Assembly: GCA_013298075.1 (NCBI GenBank)
Contig: JAAFJG010000043.1
Location: forward strand, 1 to 39,436
Source of the DNA: Cytophagales bacterium
GTDB lineage: Bacteria; Bacteroidota; Bacteroidia; Cytophagales; Microscillaceae
Direction: 5' to 3'
Length of the DNA: 39,436 nucleotides
Numbering within the stretch: the stretch's first letter is position 1; each line of letters starts with the position of its first letter. Positions 8,062 through 15,562 of this stretch are shown piece by piece. Made by a program: the position numbers and the translations under genes. Under the pieces are notes generated by a model, which was not told the origin of the DNA, did no database searches, and saw nothing but the letters and a program-made list of their open reading frames with translations.

Positions 8062-8679
8062 ATGTTACATATAGCAGTCGCAGGCAATATTGGTGCAGGC
8101 AAAACTACTTTGGCTTCTCGTTTGGCGAAACATTATCAGTGGGAAGTAAGATTTGAATCGGTAGAAGACAATCCTTATTTGAGTGATTTTTATCTCGATA
8201 TGCCTCGCTGGTCTTTCCATTTGCAAATTTATTTTTTAAATAGTCGTTTTAAGCAAGTGTTGGAAGTGAAACAAAATATAAAACCAACTATTCAAGATCG
8301 CACTATTTATGAAGATGCTTATGTGTTTGCGCATAATCTTAGGGAGTCTGATTTGATGTCTGAAAGAGATTTTCAAAACTATCAAGATGTTTTTAAGGCG
8401 ATGATTCAGTTTGTAAAACCGCCTGATTTATTGATATATTTGAGGGCTGATTTGCCTAAATTGAAAGCACAAATTGCACAAAGAGGACGTGATTTTGAAA
8501 AAAATATTCCCGATGAATATTTATTGAATTTGAATCAACATTATAATAATTGGATAGAAAATCATTATCCGCACAAAATTTTGGTGATTGATATTAACGA
8601 AAAAGATTTGTTAAATGAACCCAAAGAATGGGAAAATTTGCTCCAAAAAATTGATGAAAATTTGAAAATAAATGTTTAG
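8062..8679 (+). CDS. Deoxynucleoside kinase (dNK family)
   Basis: The 205-residue protein is a deoxyribonucleoside kinase, which makes dNMPs from deoxynucleosides in salvage. The P-loop GNIGAGKT is at residues 8-15. The catalytic/substrate segment follows as FESVEDNPYLSDFY (E in the ExV-type motif), then QDRTIYEDAYVFA (DRS-like motif) and a LID region with RGRDFE. Its length equals the bacterial dGK/dAK type. It starts 42 bases after the ThiF-rhodanese gene. Its TAG stop (8677-8679) lies within the left terminal repeat of a small mobile element, so the last residues may have been set by that insertion. Confidence 0.92.
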   Translation: MLHIAVAGNIGAGKTTLASRLAKHYQWEVRFESVEDNPYLSDFYLDMPRWSFHLQIYFLNSRFKQVLEVKQNIKPTIQDRTIYEDAYVFAHNLRESDLMSERDFQNYQDVFKAMIQFVKPPDLLIYLRADLPKLKAQIAQRGRDFEKNIPDEYLLNLNQHYNNWIENHYPHKILVIDINEKDLLNEPKEWENLLQKIDENLKINV

Positions 8680-8836
8680 GGAGTATCTAAAAAATAAGTT
8701 ACCCAAGCGTTAAGAAATTCATTTTTTATTTTGAATATATATATATCTAAAACGCAGGCGTTAACGCCTGCGTTTTAGATATGCGTAAGAAAATGAAATT
8801 TTTTTGGGTATAATATTTTCTATTTAGTCCCTTAAA
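8675..8836. mobile_element. MITE-like element, TTTAGGGA terminal repeats, palindromic core
   Basis: The left end is TTTAGGGAGTATCTAAAAAA (8675-8694) continuing into AAGTTACCCAA. The right end, read on the minus strand from about 8836, begins TTTAAGGGACTAAAT and continues into TTATACCCAAAAAAA. The same two termini bound the element at 31311-31480, but the interiors differ. Here the core is a perfect 40-base palindrome, 8743-8782, centred on GCGTTAACGC with no spacer. The region separates the converging kinase and MscS genes, so the palindrome could also act as a terminator, although the usual loop is missing. Confidence 0.65.
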
Positions 8837-8851
8837 TGACCAAAATATGTT

Positions 8852-10492
8852 TTATTCTAATCCTTTTTGTTTCAAAAAAATATTTATTTTTTGGTTTAAT
8901 ATTTCTTGTGTAGGATTTTCTTCGGGCATTTTTCCACTTGATTTATCAAAATGCAAAGTTTGTGTAGGAAAAGCAAAATCAATATTTAATTCGTGTGCTA
9001 ATTCTAAAATTAAAATATTAATTTCTTCTCTGGTTGCCCATTCTTCCTCAAAAGTATTAACGATAAAAAAAATATTAAACATAATATTCAAAGAATGCGC
9101 TCCATAATCCTGAAAATATATACCAAAAAAATCTTTTCTTGTTTTTTCGTGTCTTAATACAATTTGTTTTAATCCTTCTACAAAAGTTTTTATTTTTAAT
9201 GGGTGCGTATTATAAGTCAAACCTAAATTTGTTTTATAGCGTCTATACACACGCAAACCCAAATTATCGACAATCATATCTGCTAATTTTCCATTCGGTA
9301 CATATAAAATAGAATGATAAAAAGTTCGAATTCGAGTAGAACGCACTCCAATTTCTTCTACATCTCCATCAATTCCCTCAGCCGTAATCCAATCGCCAAC
9401 TTTGAAAGGTTTATCTAAGAAAATAGTGAGCGAACCAAACAAATTTTTGACTGTATCTTGGGCAGCCAAAGCAACCGCCAAACCACCAATAGACAAACCC
9501 GCCAAAACACCTACTACATTGATACTCAACGCTTCCAACATATAAAAAACGCCCATCACAATCGCTAAAATTTGTAAAGTTGTGCCAATAAAAGGCACTA
9601 AATTACTATACCAAATTTTAGGATTTTCGATGACTTTTTTCTGTAAATATAACATCATCAAACGTATCAAACCATTGACTGCCAAAATAGCAAAAACAGG
9701 TCGCATAATTCGAGTAATGGTAAATAAATAAAAAGAAATTAAGGCTGGAAATTGCCAAATGGGAATCATCAATTCTAATAAAATAAATATTAAAAATAGA
9801 CTAATTGGGCGAACTAATTTAGTAACTTTTGTACGTCTTTCTTCATCATTTGTACCTAATTTGGATAAAAAACGTACTAATAAAGCCAAAAACCAAGCTA
9901 ATGGCGTATATAAAATAAAAGGAAGAAAAATAAGAAAAATTAGTCCTACATAATGAATAAGATTTAAACCTAAAAAATTATATTTTTTGACAGGACTTGT
10001 CCCCAAAATTTTACTCAAATATTCAGTATCAAAAGGAAAAGTTTTATCGTATAAATAAGGAATTGCTTCTATGGTTGTGCGCGAATAAAACCAATTATGC
10101 CCTACTTTTTCTAAATATATTTCGGGAAATTTTGGAAAGGGGATATATACATTTTTTTTTCGGATAGTATCTCTATAAATACTTTCTTTGGGAATTTTTT
10201 GAAAATCATAATACAAACCGTTTCCATCTAAAATTTGTCCTAATTGAATCGCCAATTCTTCCCTACGTGCTTGCGAGCCGCCATAATAAGGATTTAAGGC
10301 TTTGGCTGACGAATCAGGTCGATAATGTTGTGGATTAAGATGATAAATATGCAAATAAACAGCGTGAAAAGGCGATAAAAGTGTATTTGCTCTCTTTTTT
10401 TCTTGCTCCAAACTTTGTGCATTGATTTGAAAAAAAGAAATAAAAAAGAAGAAAAATAATAGAAATTTGATATAGTTTTGGTATAATTTCAT
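8852..10492 (-). CDS. MscS-family mechanosensitive ion channel
   Basis: The 546-residue protein has a signal peptide (to about residue 26), a periplasmic region of about 150 residues, several membrane helices and a C-terminal MscS core. The pore helix reads VVGVLAGLSIGGLAVALAAQ, with the Ala/Gly pattern of TM3. It is followed by DTVKNLFGSLTIFLDKPFKVGD and the beta domain containing GDVEEIGVRSTRIRTFY and YVPNGKLAD. Such channels open under membrane tension and release solutes during hypo-osmotic shock. It starts 58 bases after the upstream DMT transporter gene on the same strand, so the two are probably cotranscribed. Confidence 0.93.
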   Translation of the reverse strand: MKLYQNYIKFLLFFFFFISFFQINAQSLEQEKKRANTLLSPFHAVYLHIYHLNPQHYRPDSSAKALNPYYGGSQARREELAIQLGQILDGNGLYYDFQKIPKESIYRDTIRKKNVYIPFPKFPEIYLEKVGHNWFYSRTTIEAIPYLYDKTFPFDTEYLSKILGTSPVKKYNFLGLNLIHYVGLIFLIFLPFILYTPLAWFLALLVRFLSKLGTNDEERRTKVTKLVRPISLFLIFILLELMIPIWQFPALISFYLFTITRIMRPVFAILAVNGLIRLMMLYLQKKVIENPKIWYSNLVPFIGTTLQILAIVMGVFYMLEALSINVVGVLAGLSIGGLAVALAAQDTVKNLFGSLTIFLDKPFKVGDWITAEGIDGDVEEIGVRSTRIRTFYHSILYVPNGKLADMIVDNLGLRVYRRYKTNLGLTYNTHPLKIKTFVEGLKQIVLRHEKTRKDFFGIYFQDYGAHSLNIMFNIFFIVNTFEEEWATREEINILILELAHELNIDFAFPTQTLHFDKSSGKMPEENPTQEILNQKINIFLKQKGLE

Positions 10493-10550
10493 TGTTTTTT
10501 TTAAAATAATTTTTTTGTTTAGATTAGTTTGATTTAACTTTTAGACAAGT

Positions 10551-11450
10551 TTATAAATTTTTGATAATTTCTTGATAAGCAATTAAAAAAATCGATAAAA
10601 TAGCCACGCCCAAACCTAAAAGATTTAATTTAGATAATTTTTCTTTGAATAAAATAACAGCACAAATACTTGATGCCAAAATGATAGCAATATTAAAAAT
10701 TGGGAATAAAAATGCGCCATCATTTTTGAAAAATTCTAAGGCTTTGAGTAAATAAAATAAGGAAAAAAAGTTAGGAATTCCTAAGGCAATCCCACCTAAA
10801 ACTTCTTTCATAGTGATTTTTCTTTGTTTTGAAATTAGTTGAAAAGATAAAATCAAAAAACCTATCAAAGCAGCCGAGCCAAAAGTAAGGATAGAAAATA
10901 AAGCAGATTGTTCAGGTTTTACAAAAATAGCATTGATGCTATTGACCGTAATATCGACCGTAGCAGTCAATAAAAATATTAACAAAGGCAGCCACCAAAC
11001 CGATTTTTGTGTTTGATTTTCATTATTTTTAGGAGAAATAGAACTCAAAACAATCGCTATAATCGCTAAAATAATTCCTAAATAATTAAAAATATCAAAG
11101 GTTTTGGAGGCAGATTGTAACACAAATAAATTAGCAAAAACGGTCAAAACTAAAGAAATTTTGGCAGACACTGTCGTGAGTGTTACTCCTATGGTTTGCG
11201 TACTATAAGCGGTCAAATAAAAAGTAGAAATAAATAAAATTCCTAATCCAAACGCATAAATAGCCCAATGAGAAGCACTTTCAAAACGTCCTATCGTATT
11301 TCCCCAGCCAAAAGTAAGCAAACCTGTGAGAATACAAACCCAATAATTGACCACAACTGCAGGAAAAGTATCTACTTTAAAAGTTTTAAAATATCTAAAA
11401 ATAATAAACCAACCTGTCGAAAATAAGACTGCTAATAATAAATCAATCAT
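10551..11450 (-). CDS. DMT-superfamily (EamA-like) transporter
   Basis: The 299-residue protein is almost wholly hydrophobic, with about ten predicted membrane helices in two five-helix halves (break near residues 145-155, NNENQTQK). This is the EamA/drug-metabolite transporter plan. The ending LILFKEKLSKLNLLGLGVA-type segment (seen as ILFKEKLSKLNLLGLGVA) is the usual EamA C-terminal signature. The substrate cannot be inferred. A well-formed promoter at 11508-11539 precedes it, inside an 83-base sequence that recurs at 14961-15041. Confidence 0.88.
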   Translation of the reverse strand: MIDLLLAVLFSTGWFIIFRYFKTFKVDTFPAVVVNYWVCILTGLLTFGWGNTIGRFESASHWAIYAFGLGILFISTFYLTAYSTQTIGVTLTTVSAKISLVLTVFANLFVLQSASKTFDIFNYLGIILAIIAIVLSSISPKNNENQTQKSVWWLPLLIFLLTATVDITVNSINAIFVKPEQSALFSILTFGSAALIGFLILSFQLISKQRKITMKEVLGGIALGIPNFFSLFYLLKALEFFKNDGAFLFPIFNIAIILASSICAVILFKEKLSKLNLLGLGVAILSIFLIAYQEIIKNL

Positions 11451-11505
11451 TTTTTTGTTTTTTTTGATGTGGTTGATTTTTTATCAACACTTTTTATAAT
11501 TTACC

Positions 11506-11588
11506 TACAAAAGTAAATATAAAAATTAAAATATCCAAAAAAAATAATTTATGTTATTTCAAATTTTTTGTAGGAAATTTTGATGTTT
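11506..11588. repeat. Direct repeat copy A flanking the restriction-modification region
   Basis: These 83 bases match 14961-15041 in the same orientation at roughly 88% with two small gaps. The copy contains a promoter for the DMT transporter (minus strand). The paired copy lies beyond the RM operon and the glycosyltransferase remnant, so the two bracket about 3.4 kb. Confidence 0.75.
11508..11539 (-). promoter_or_regulatory. Promoter of the DMT transporter gene
   Basis: On the minus strand this is TTTG (11536-11539), a 20-base spacer and TACTTTTG (11508-11515), a full match to the Bacteroidota consensus, 58 bases before the start codon. Confidence 0.7.
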
Positions 11589-11730
11589 TTGAAATTAGAT
11601 ATTTTGAGTAAGTTTATGAAGAAGAAAAAACATCACATCTTTATTGGATAAATTAAGATTATCATTTAAAAATACCCTGACATATTTGTTGGTTCTGTTA
11701 TAATTTTTATTTTGTTTTTTTAGTTAAATT

Positions 11731-12783
11731 TTAAGATATTTTCGCCAGTTTTAATAACTCTTGAACACGTTGCAACTTATATTCACCATCTTTAAAACAA
11801 GATTGATTATAGATATTTGCAAGGTTTTTAGTGGTTATTTTTTGTTTGATTTGCTCATCTTGATTAATCAAATCATATTCTTGAAATAAAAACCATTTTT
11901 GTAATAATTGTAAATAGTCTTTTTTGTGTTCAATTCGATTTTTAGGTTCAGTCAAAAAAGTCAATTCATCTATAAAATTAGGAGTAGCAATATTATTGAT
12001 AATTGCTAAAATTTCTTGCATCGTTTGTTGGTTTCCTGAGAGATAATCCCACAATTCGCCTGATAATAATATTTCTGCCTCATCAAAAAATTTAGTAAAC
12101 CCAACGCTGTAATCCATAAAACGTTTTTTGTCATAATCACAAGGTATATCACTCAAAGGGTCAAAAGGAAAAGCCAAAAAATATTTAATTTCTTTTTGTG
12201 GATAACGAAGTTTTAAAGCGGCTTTTGCTTCCAAAATCTTTTGTTTTTCTACCTTAAAAACGCCTTTATTGGGTTTTACGGTTTTGATTTCCACACAAAC
12301 TACTTCTGTATCATTTTGAAAAAATACATCAGCCGTAAAATCTGTACCTTCCACCAAATTACTTGGGGTAGGAATTGTAAAAATAGCATTGTTTTCGTTT
12401 ACTAAAGAAGGTTTTTGATTGCCATTACTCAAATCGGTAATGATTGTAGCAATATTATTTCTTTGTGTTTGTTCTACTTTTAAATTATTATTTTTTCTTG
12501 TTGTAAATTCTTTCTTTTCACCTCCACAAAGAATATGGGCTGTATTTTCGAAGAACGATTGACCTATTTCATCTACTATAAAGGGAAACGTTGTGTTTAT
12601 TGTAATTTTTTTTTGAATAGAAATATTGATAGATTTTGAACAAACAGAGAAATCAGATAGATATTTTTGGTAAGCATCTTCTAACATTAAATTTTCAAAA
12701 AAAAAATTTGGAAAATATGTCATTTGTTGGTACAAACAATTTATGAGTTGTACGGCAACCTCTTGCTTTAAGTTTTTATTCAT
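11731..12783 (-). CDS. PD-(D/E)XK type II restriction endonuclease, TdeIII-like
   Basis: The 350-residue protein carries a nuclease active site of the PD-(D/E)XK kind: D152 in FTADVFF, then E165-I-K167 in VEIKTVKPN. The following segments (YFLAFPFDPLS around 201-211 and a later LLSGELWDYLSG) recall the TdeIII family of type II endonucleases, from memory of that family's pattern. The start overlaps the upstream PmeII-like nuclease gene by 8 bases, so the two are translated from one message headed by the methyltransferase. It is the last gene of the operon. A second nuclease beside a single methyltransferase is unusual. The nuclease call is firm; the TdeIII placement is not. Confidence 0.72.
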   Translation of the reverse strand: MNKNLKQEVAVQLINCLYQQMTYFPNFFFENLMLEDAYQKYLSDFSVCSKSINISIQKKITINTTFPFIVDEIGQSFFENTAHILCGGEKKEFTTRKNNNLKVEQTQRNNIATIITDLSNGNQKPSLVNENNAIFTIPTPSNLVEGTDFTADVFFQNDTEVVCVEIKTVKPNKGVFKVEKQKILEAKAALKLRYPQKEIKYFLAFPFDPLSDIPCDYDKKRFMDYSVGFTKFFDEAEILLSGELWDYLSGNQQTMQEILAIINNIATPNFIDELTFLTEPKNRIEHKKDYLQLLQKWFLFQEYDLINQDEQIKQKITTKNLANIYNQSCFKDGEYKLQRVQELLKLAKIS

Positions 12784-13528
12784 TATTTAGCAGTTTTTTC
12801 CCTGAATTAAATTTTAAAAGTCTTTCCCAATTTATTTTACCATTATCACAAAATTGATTCGTGAAATCAACAGTTAATCGGTTAATAAGTCCAAAATAAG
12901 TTTCATAAAACTCATCATTCTTTTCTTTTGCTTTATGTCCTATTGGCTTAATAATTTGGGTATAGAAATCTTCTTCATTACTTATTAATTCCCAAAATTC
13001 TTGTCCACAAATTTTGTAATATCCATCTTCTTTAGGGTTTTTGTTTCTTTTTTTTCCAAAACAACAACCATTTACAATCATCACTTTTTTTTTCGTTTGT
13101 TTTTCTAAAATTTCTTTGGCATTTTTTGCATTAATTTTTAGTTGTTTTAATTGGCTTGAATTACCCCAATTCCAACCTGCTTTTATTTCTATTGCATAGA
13201 TTGAATTTTCAGTTTCAAATTCTAAATCCATACCTATTAAGCCAGATTTTTTAGCTATAAAAACTTTATTGGCTACAAATATTGCTAATCCTTCCATAAA
13301 ATGCCCAAATAATGTTTCTTCTTGAGATTGCAAAAACGCATCTATAAAGCCTTTTATCAAATCTTGGGCTGTTTGTACATTTTTAGCACGAAACAAATAA
13401 GGATTTTTTTGCTCCAAAATTTTGCTTAAATCTACCTTATTGCTAATATAATCTAAGCGTTGTTGATGAAAATGAGTGATATTTTCTTCAACGTATTCAT
13501 AAACATCTTGTAAATTAATTTTATTCAT
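12776..13528 (-). CDS. PmeII-family type II restriction endonuclease
   Basis: The protein has 250 residues from the ATG at 13528. A longer frame to 13624 exists but would bury the upstream small gene, and the recognised homology starts at MNKINLQDVYEYVEENI. Family marks are NPYLFRAKNVQTAQDLI (43-59) and LFGHFMEGLAIFVA (73-86), followed by the catalytic D101 in GMDLEF and E114-I-K116 in YAIEIKAGWNWGNSSQ. The later GYYKICGQEFWELIS and KPIGHKAKEKNDEF segments are also typical. It is cytosolic and cuts DNA left unprotected by the cognate methylase. Its start overlaps the end of the 69-aa gene by 8 bases, and its end overlaps the second nuclease. Confidence 0.88.
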   Translation of the reverse strand: MNKINLQDVYEYVEENITHFHQQRLDYISNKVDLSKILEQKNPYLFRAKNVQTAQDLIKGFIDAFLQSQEETLFGHFMEGLAIFVANKVFIAKKSGLIGMDLEFETENSIYAIEIKAGWNWGNSSQLKQLKINAKNAKEILEKQTKKKVMIVNGCCFGKKRNKNPKEDGYYKICGQEFWELISNEEDFYTQIIKPIGHKAKEKNDEFYETYFGLINRLTVDFTNQFCDNGKINWERLLKFNSGKKLLNNE

Positions 13529-13730
13529 TGTCAGAAATAATTTGAGTTTGTGTGTAAGTATGTTCAATTTCAGTAATCGTAAAGTTATGTTTTTTTTTAT
13601 CATTTTCAGATGACAAATCTTCAATTCCTGATGTAAAAAATTCAGCCAATTCTAATGCTAATTTCTCATTTTCAGCATCAACATTAATTAAAAATGATTT
13701 TGTTATTGCTACTTGAAATGTTTTTTTCAT
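13521..13730 (-). CDS. Small 69-aa protein between methylase and nuclease
   Basis: This small acidic protein lies in the middle of the RM operon. Its ATG overlaps the methyltransferase stop (ATGA, 13727-13730), and its end overlaps the PmeII-like nuclease start. The N-terminus, KKTFQVAITKSFLINVDAEN followed by a helix with EKLALELAEF, resembles the DpnD/PcfM-type small domain (strand - strand - VdAes..eA.e.. helix) that accompanies some RM cassettes. I see no helix-turn-helix, so it is not an obvious C (controller) protein. Tight coupling on both sides suggests a fixed stoichiometry with the enzymes. Confidence 0.65.
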   Translation of the reverse strand: MKKTFQVAITKSFLINVDAENEKLALELAEFFTSGIEDLSSENDKKKHNFTITEIEHTYTQTQIISDNE

Positions 13731-14554
13731 AATATTACATATTTTATGGGTTCAATATTTTTTTTCAGCATATCATAATATTCAGGCAAAATTTCTATGC
13801 CTACCGAGTTTCTATTCATTCTTTGTGCAACTGATAAAGTAGTTCCAGAACCTGCAAAAGGGTCAAGCAGCATGTCATTTTCTTTGGTAAAAAGTTTAAT
13901 AAACCATTCAGGTAAGTTTTCAGGAAACGCTGCGGGGTGGTTTTTATTGCTACATTCGGTTGCAAAATGTAAAACATTGGTGGGGTAAACGGTTTCTTTA
14001 CCTACCCAATTAGAAATATTTTTACCAAAACCACTGCCATTTTTAGCATTATCACGAATTTTATCTGTTTCGCTTAGGTTTTTCAAACGACCTTTTGCCC
14101 AATCGCCAATCGGAACTTTTACCTCGTCTTGATACATATTAAATTTCTTGTCCTTATTAAACTGCAAAAGCCTTTCCCAACTATCTCTAAAACGGTTTGA
14201 CCACTTGCCAGGATATGAGTTTTTTTTATGCCAAATAAATTCTTCTGTCCAAAACCAGCCTTGTTTGCGAAGTTCAAAAATCAATTCTAAAACATATGTG
14301 CTTCTCTCTCCTTCTATTACTTTTTCTTTGATATTTAAGACAAATGTACCTGTTGGTTTTAATACACGCAAAAGTTCATTGGAAATGGGTAAAAACCATT
14401 CTACATATTTTTCTGCTTGAATACCACCATACGTATTTTTACGTTGGTCTGCATAAGGAGGTGAGGTAAAAATGAGGTCAATACAATTGTCGGGAAGATG
14501 TTTTAAAACCTCTTTACAATCGCCTAAAAAAATATCTGTTTTTATTTCTATCAT
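13727..14554 (-). CDS. Beta-class site-specific DNA methyltransferase (N4-cytosine or N6-adenine)
   Basis: The 275-residue protein has motif order beta: catalytic TSPPY at residues 30-34, then a SAM-binding DPFAGSGTT at 231-239 followed by SVGIEILPEY. The catalytic SPPY form is frequent among N4-cytosine methylases but also occurs in N6-adenine enzymes. It is the first gene of a four-gene operon: methylase, small protein, PmeII-like nuclease, TdeIII-like nuclease, all overlapping by 4-8 bases. Having the methylase first lets DNA be protected before the nucleases build up. The upstream region has an inverted repeat and a candidate promoter (14643-14690). Confidence 0.93.
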   Translation of the reverse strand: MIEIKTDIFLGDCKEVLKHLPDNCIDLIFTSPPYADQRKNTYGGIQAEKYVEWFLPISNELLRVLKPTGTFVLNIKEKVIEGERSTYVLELIFELRKQGWFWTEEFIWHKKNSYPGKWSNRFRDSWERLLQFNKDKKFNMYQDEVKVPIGDWAKGRLKNLSETDKIRDNAKNGSGFGKNISNWVGKETVYPTNVLHFATECSNKNHPAAFPENLPEWFIKLFTKENDMLLDPFAGSGTTLSVAQRMNRNSVGIEILPEYYDMLKKNIEPIKYVIL

Positions 14555-14642
14555 ATCTTTTTGTTCAAGTTGAATCTTTATCTAAAAAAGTTAGACTTTT
14601 TTTGCGTTTTCTTAATTTTGTTGGTTATTTTGTTGTATTTGC

Positions 14643-14690
14643 CTGCACTCGTAAATATACACAATTAGTGCAGCCCGCAATGCAAAAGTA
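14643..14690 (-). promoter_or_regulatory. Candidate promoter and operator of the RM operon
   Basis: On the minus strand, TACTTTTG (14683-14690) fits the -7 box; no well-spaced -33 box is seen. Just downstream of it lies an inverted repeat, CTGCACT (14643-14649) and AGTGCAG (14667-14673), 17 bases apart, in the leader of the methyltransferase gene. It could bind a repressor or fold in the RNA. The leader is about 125 bases. Confidence 0.4.
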
Positions 14691-14732
14691 AACAAAACAA
14701 TTCAAAACATAAAATATTTCCAAAAATATTTC

Positions 14733-14960
14733 TCATTCACTCAAAATCCCCCACCATTTTTCACTCAATATCTGTTCTGAAAACTCAGTTTCTGCTAATT
14801 TTCTCGCATTATTTCCGTATATTTTTTCTTGATTTTCTTGCCAAATTTCACAATTAAAAAAACTTTCGGGAGTTTCGCTATGGATATAAAAACCACATTT
14901 ATTTTATTTTTCAAATAGATATTTTTTTGATTGTGGGTTATAATGAATATGTACTTCCAC
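14733..14960 (-). pseudogene. Remnant of a GT4 glycosyltransferase, internally deleted
   Basis: Read on the minus strand, the region starts without an ATG as VEVHIHYNPQSKKYLFEK, meets TAA, and continues in frame with NKCGFYIHSETPESFF through to KLAETEFSEQILSEKWWGIL and a stop at 14733. Both parts match the intact glycosyltransferase at 16287-17459. The first part corresponds to about residues 32-50 and the second to its last 55 residues, so some 285 codons in between are gone. The 3' part (14741-14905) is about 93% identical in DNA to 16301-16465. It is a decayed second copy. It sits beside its own former promoter-like sequence at 14961-15041. Confidence 0.88.
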
Positions 14961-15041
14961 TACAAAAATAAATATAAAAATTAAAATATCCAAAAAAATA
15001 GTTGATGTTGTTTCAAATTTTTTGCGGAAGTTTTAATGTTT
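14961..15041. repeat. Direct repeat copy B flanking the restriction-modification region
   Basis: This is the second copy of the sequence at 11506-11588, in the same orientation. It retains the minus-strand promoter pattern TTTG-N20-TATTTTTG (14963-14994), directed into the dead glycosyltransferase remnant. The 86 bases between it and the toxin gene end at 15128 show nothing further. Confidence 0.72.
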
Positions 15042-15127
15042 GAATTTATAAAAAATCAAAAATAGAATATTTTTTGTCTAAAAAAATAAGTGTATTCCTC
15101 CAATATTATGAAAATAAAAGAGTGTTT

Positions 15128-15562
15128 TTATTTATTTTGTAGTAACTCTTTGATTTCAGTAGGAATAGTTGGACTATCTAACAATCCTTGAATAACTTGA
15201 GCATAATGTCCTCCAGAGATTTCACCTTTGTATTCAATTAAATTAGTTTCATACATTACTTTAAAATCATCTATTGAATATTCAAAAAAAGTATTACAAT
15301 CTACAAAAGTATCTTTAATTAGTCCATTTTCATTATCAGGTTTTATCCAAATCAAAGTAGTATGCAAACCTAACATTTCAATACGTTTTTTGCGTTTATC
15401 TTCTTTATCTGATGTGCAACAAACTAAAATTATGCTATCATTTTTTTCTTTTAGTATGCAAATAAAGTAATGTGGAACGACAGTATTGAGTTTATTGGTT
15501 GAAAAATAGTATATTTTTTTCTCGTCAATACCTTGCAGAAAAAATTCTATCGGTAATTTCAT
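15128..15562 (-). CDS. Candidate toxin of a Panacea-type toxin-antitoxin pair
   Basis: The 144-residue cytosolic protein has no firm family match. The central part has beta strands arranged as PHYFICILKE, IILVCCTSD and TFVDCNTFFEYSIDDF. This recalls the small SH3-like barrel of MazF/PemK-type toxins, in which a strand of the form 'VDxNxxxxxS' is common; the likeness is weak. Its ATG overlaps the stop of the Panacea gene (ATGA, 15559-15562), so translation is coupled and the antitoxin is made first. Panacea antitoxins are known to be paired with very diverse toxins, and position is the main support for the toxin role. Confidence 0.6.
   Translation of the reverse strand: MKLPIEFFLQGIDEKKIYYFSTNKLNTVVPHYFICILKEKNDSIILVCCTSDKEDKRKKRIEMLGLHTTLIWIKPDNENGLIKDTFVDCNTFFEYSIDDFKVMYETNLIEYKGEISGGHYAQVIQGLLDSPTIPTEIKELLQNK

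Noticed and set aside
8847-9107. 86-aa forward ORF
   Set aside because: It is the complement of the MscS gene's 3' end.
13529-13624. Extended start of the PmeII-like nuclease
   Set aside because: The added residues are an out-of-frame reading of the 69-aa gene, and homology begins at 13528.
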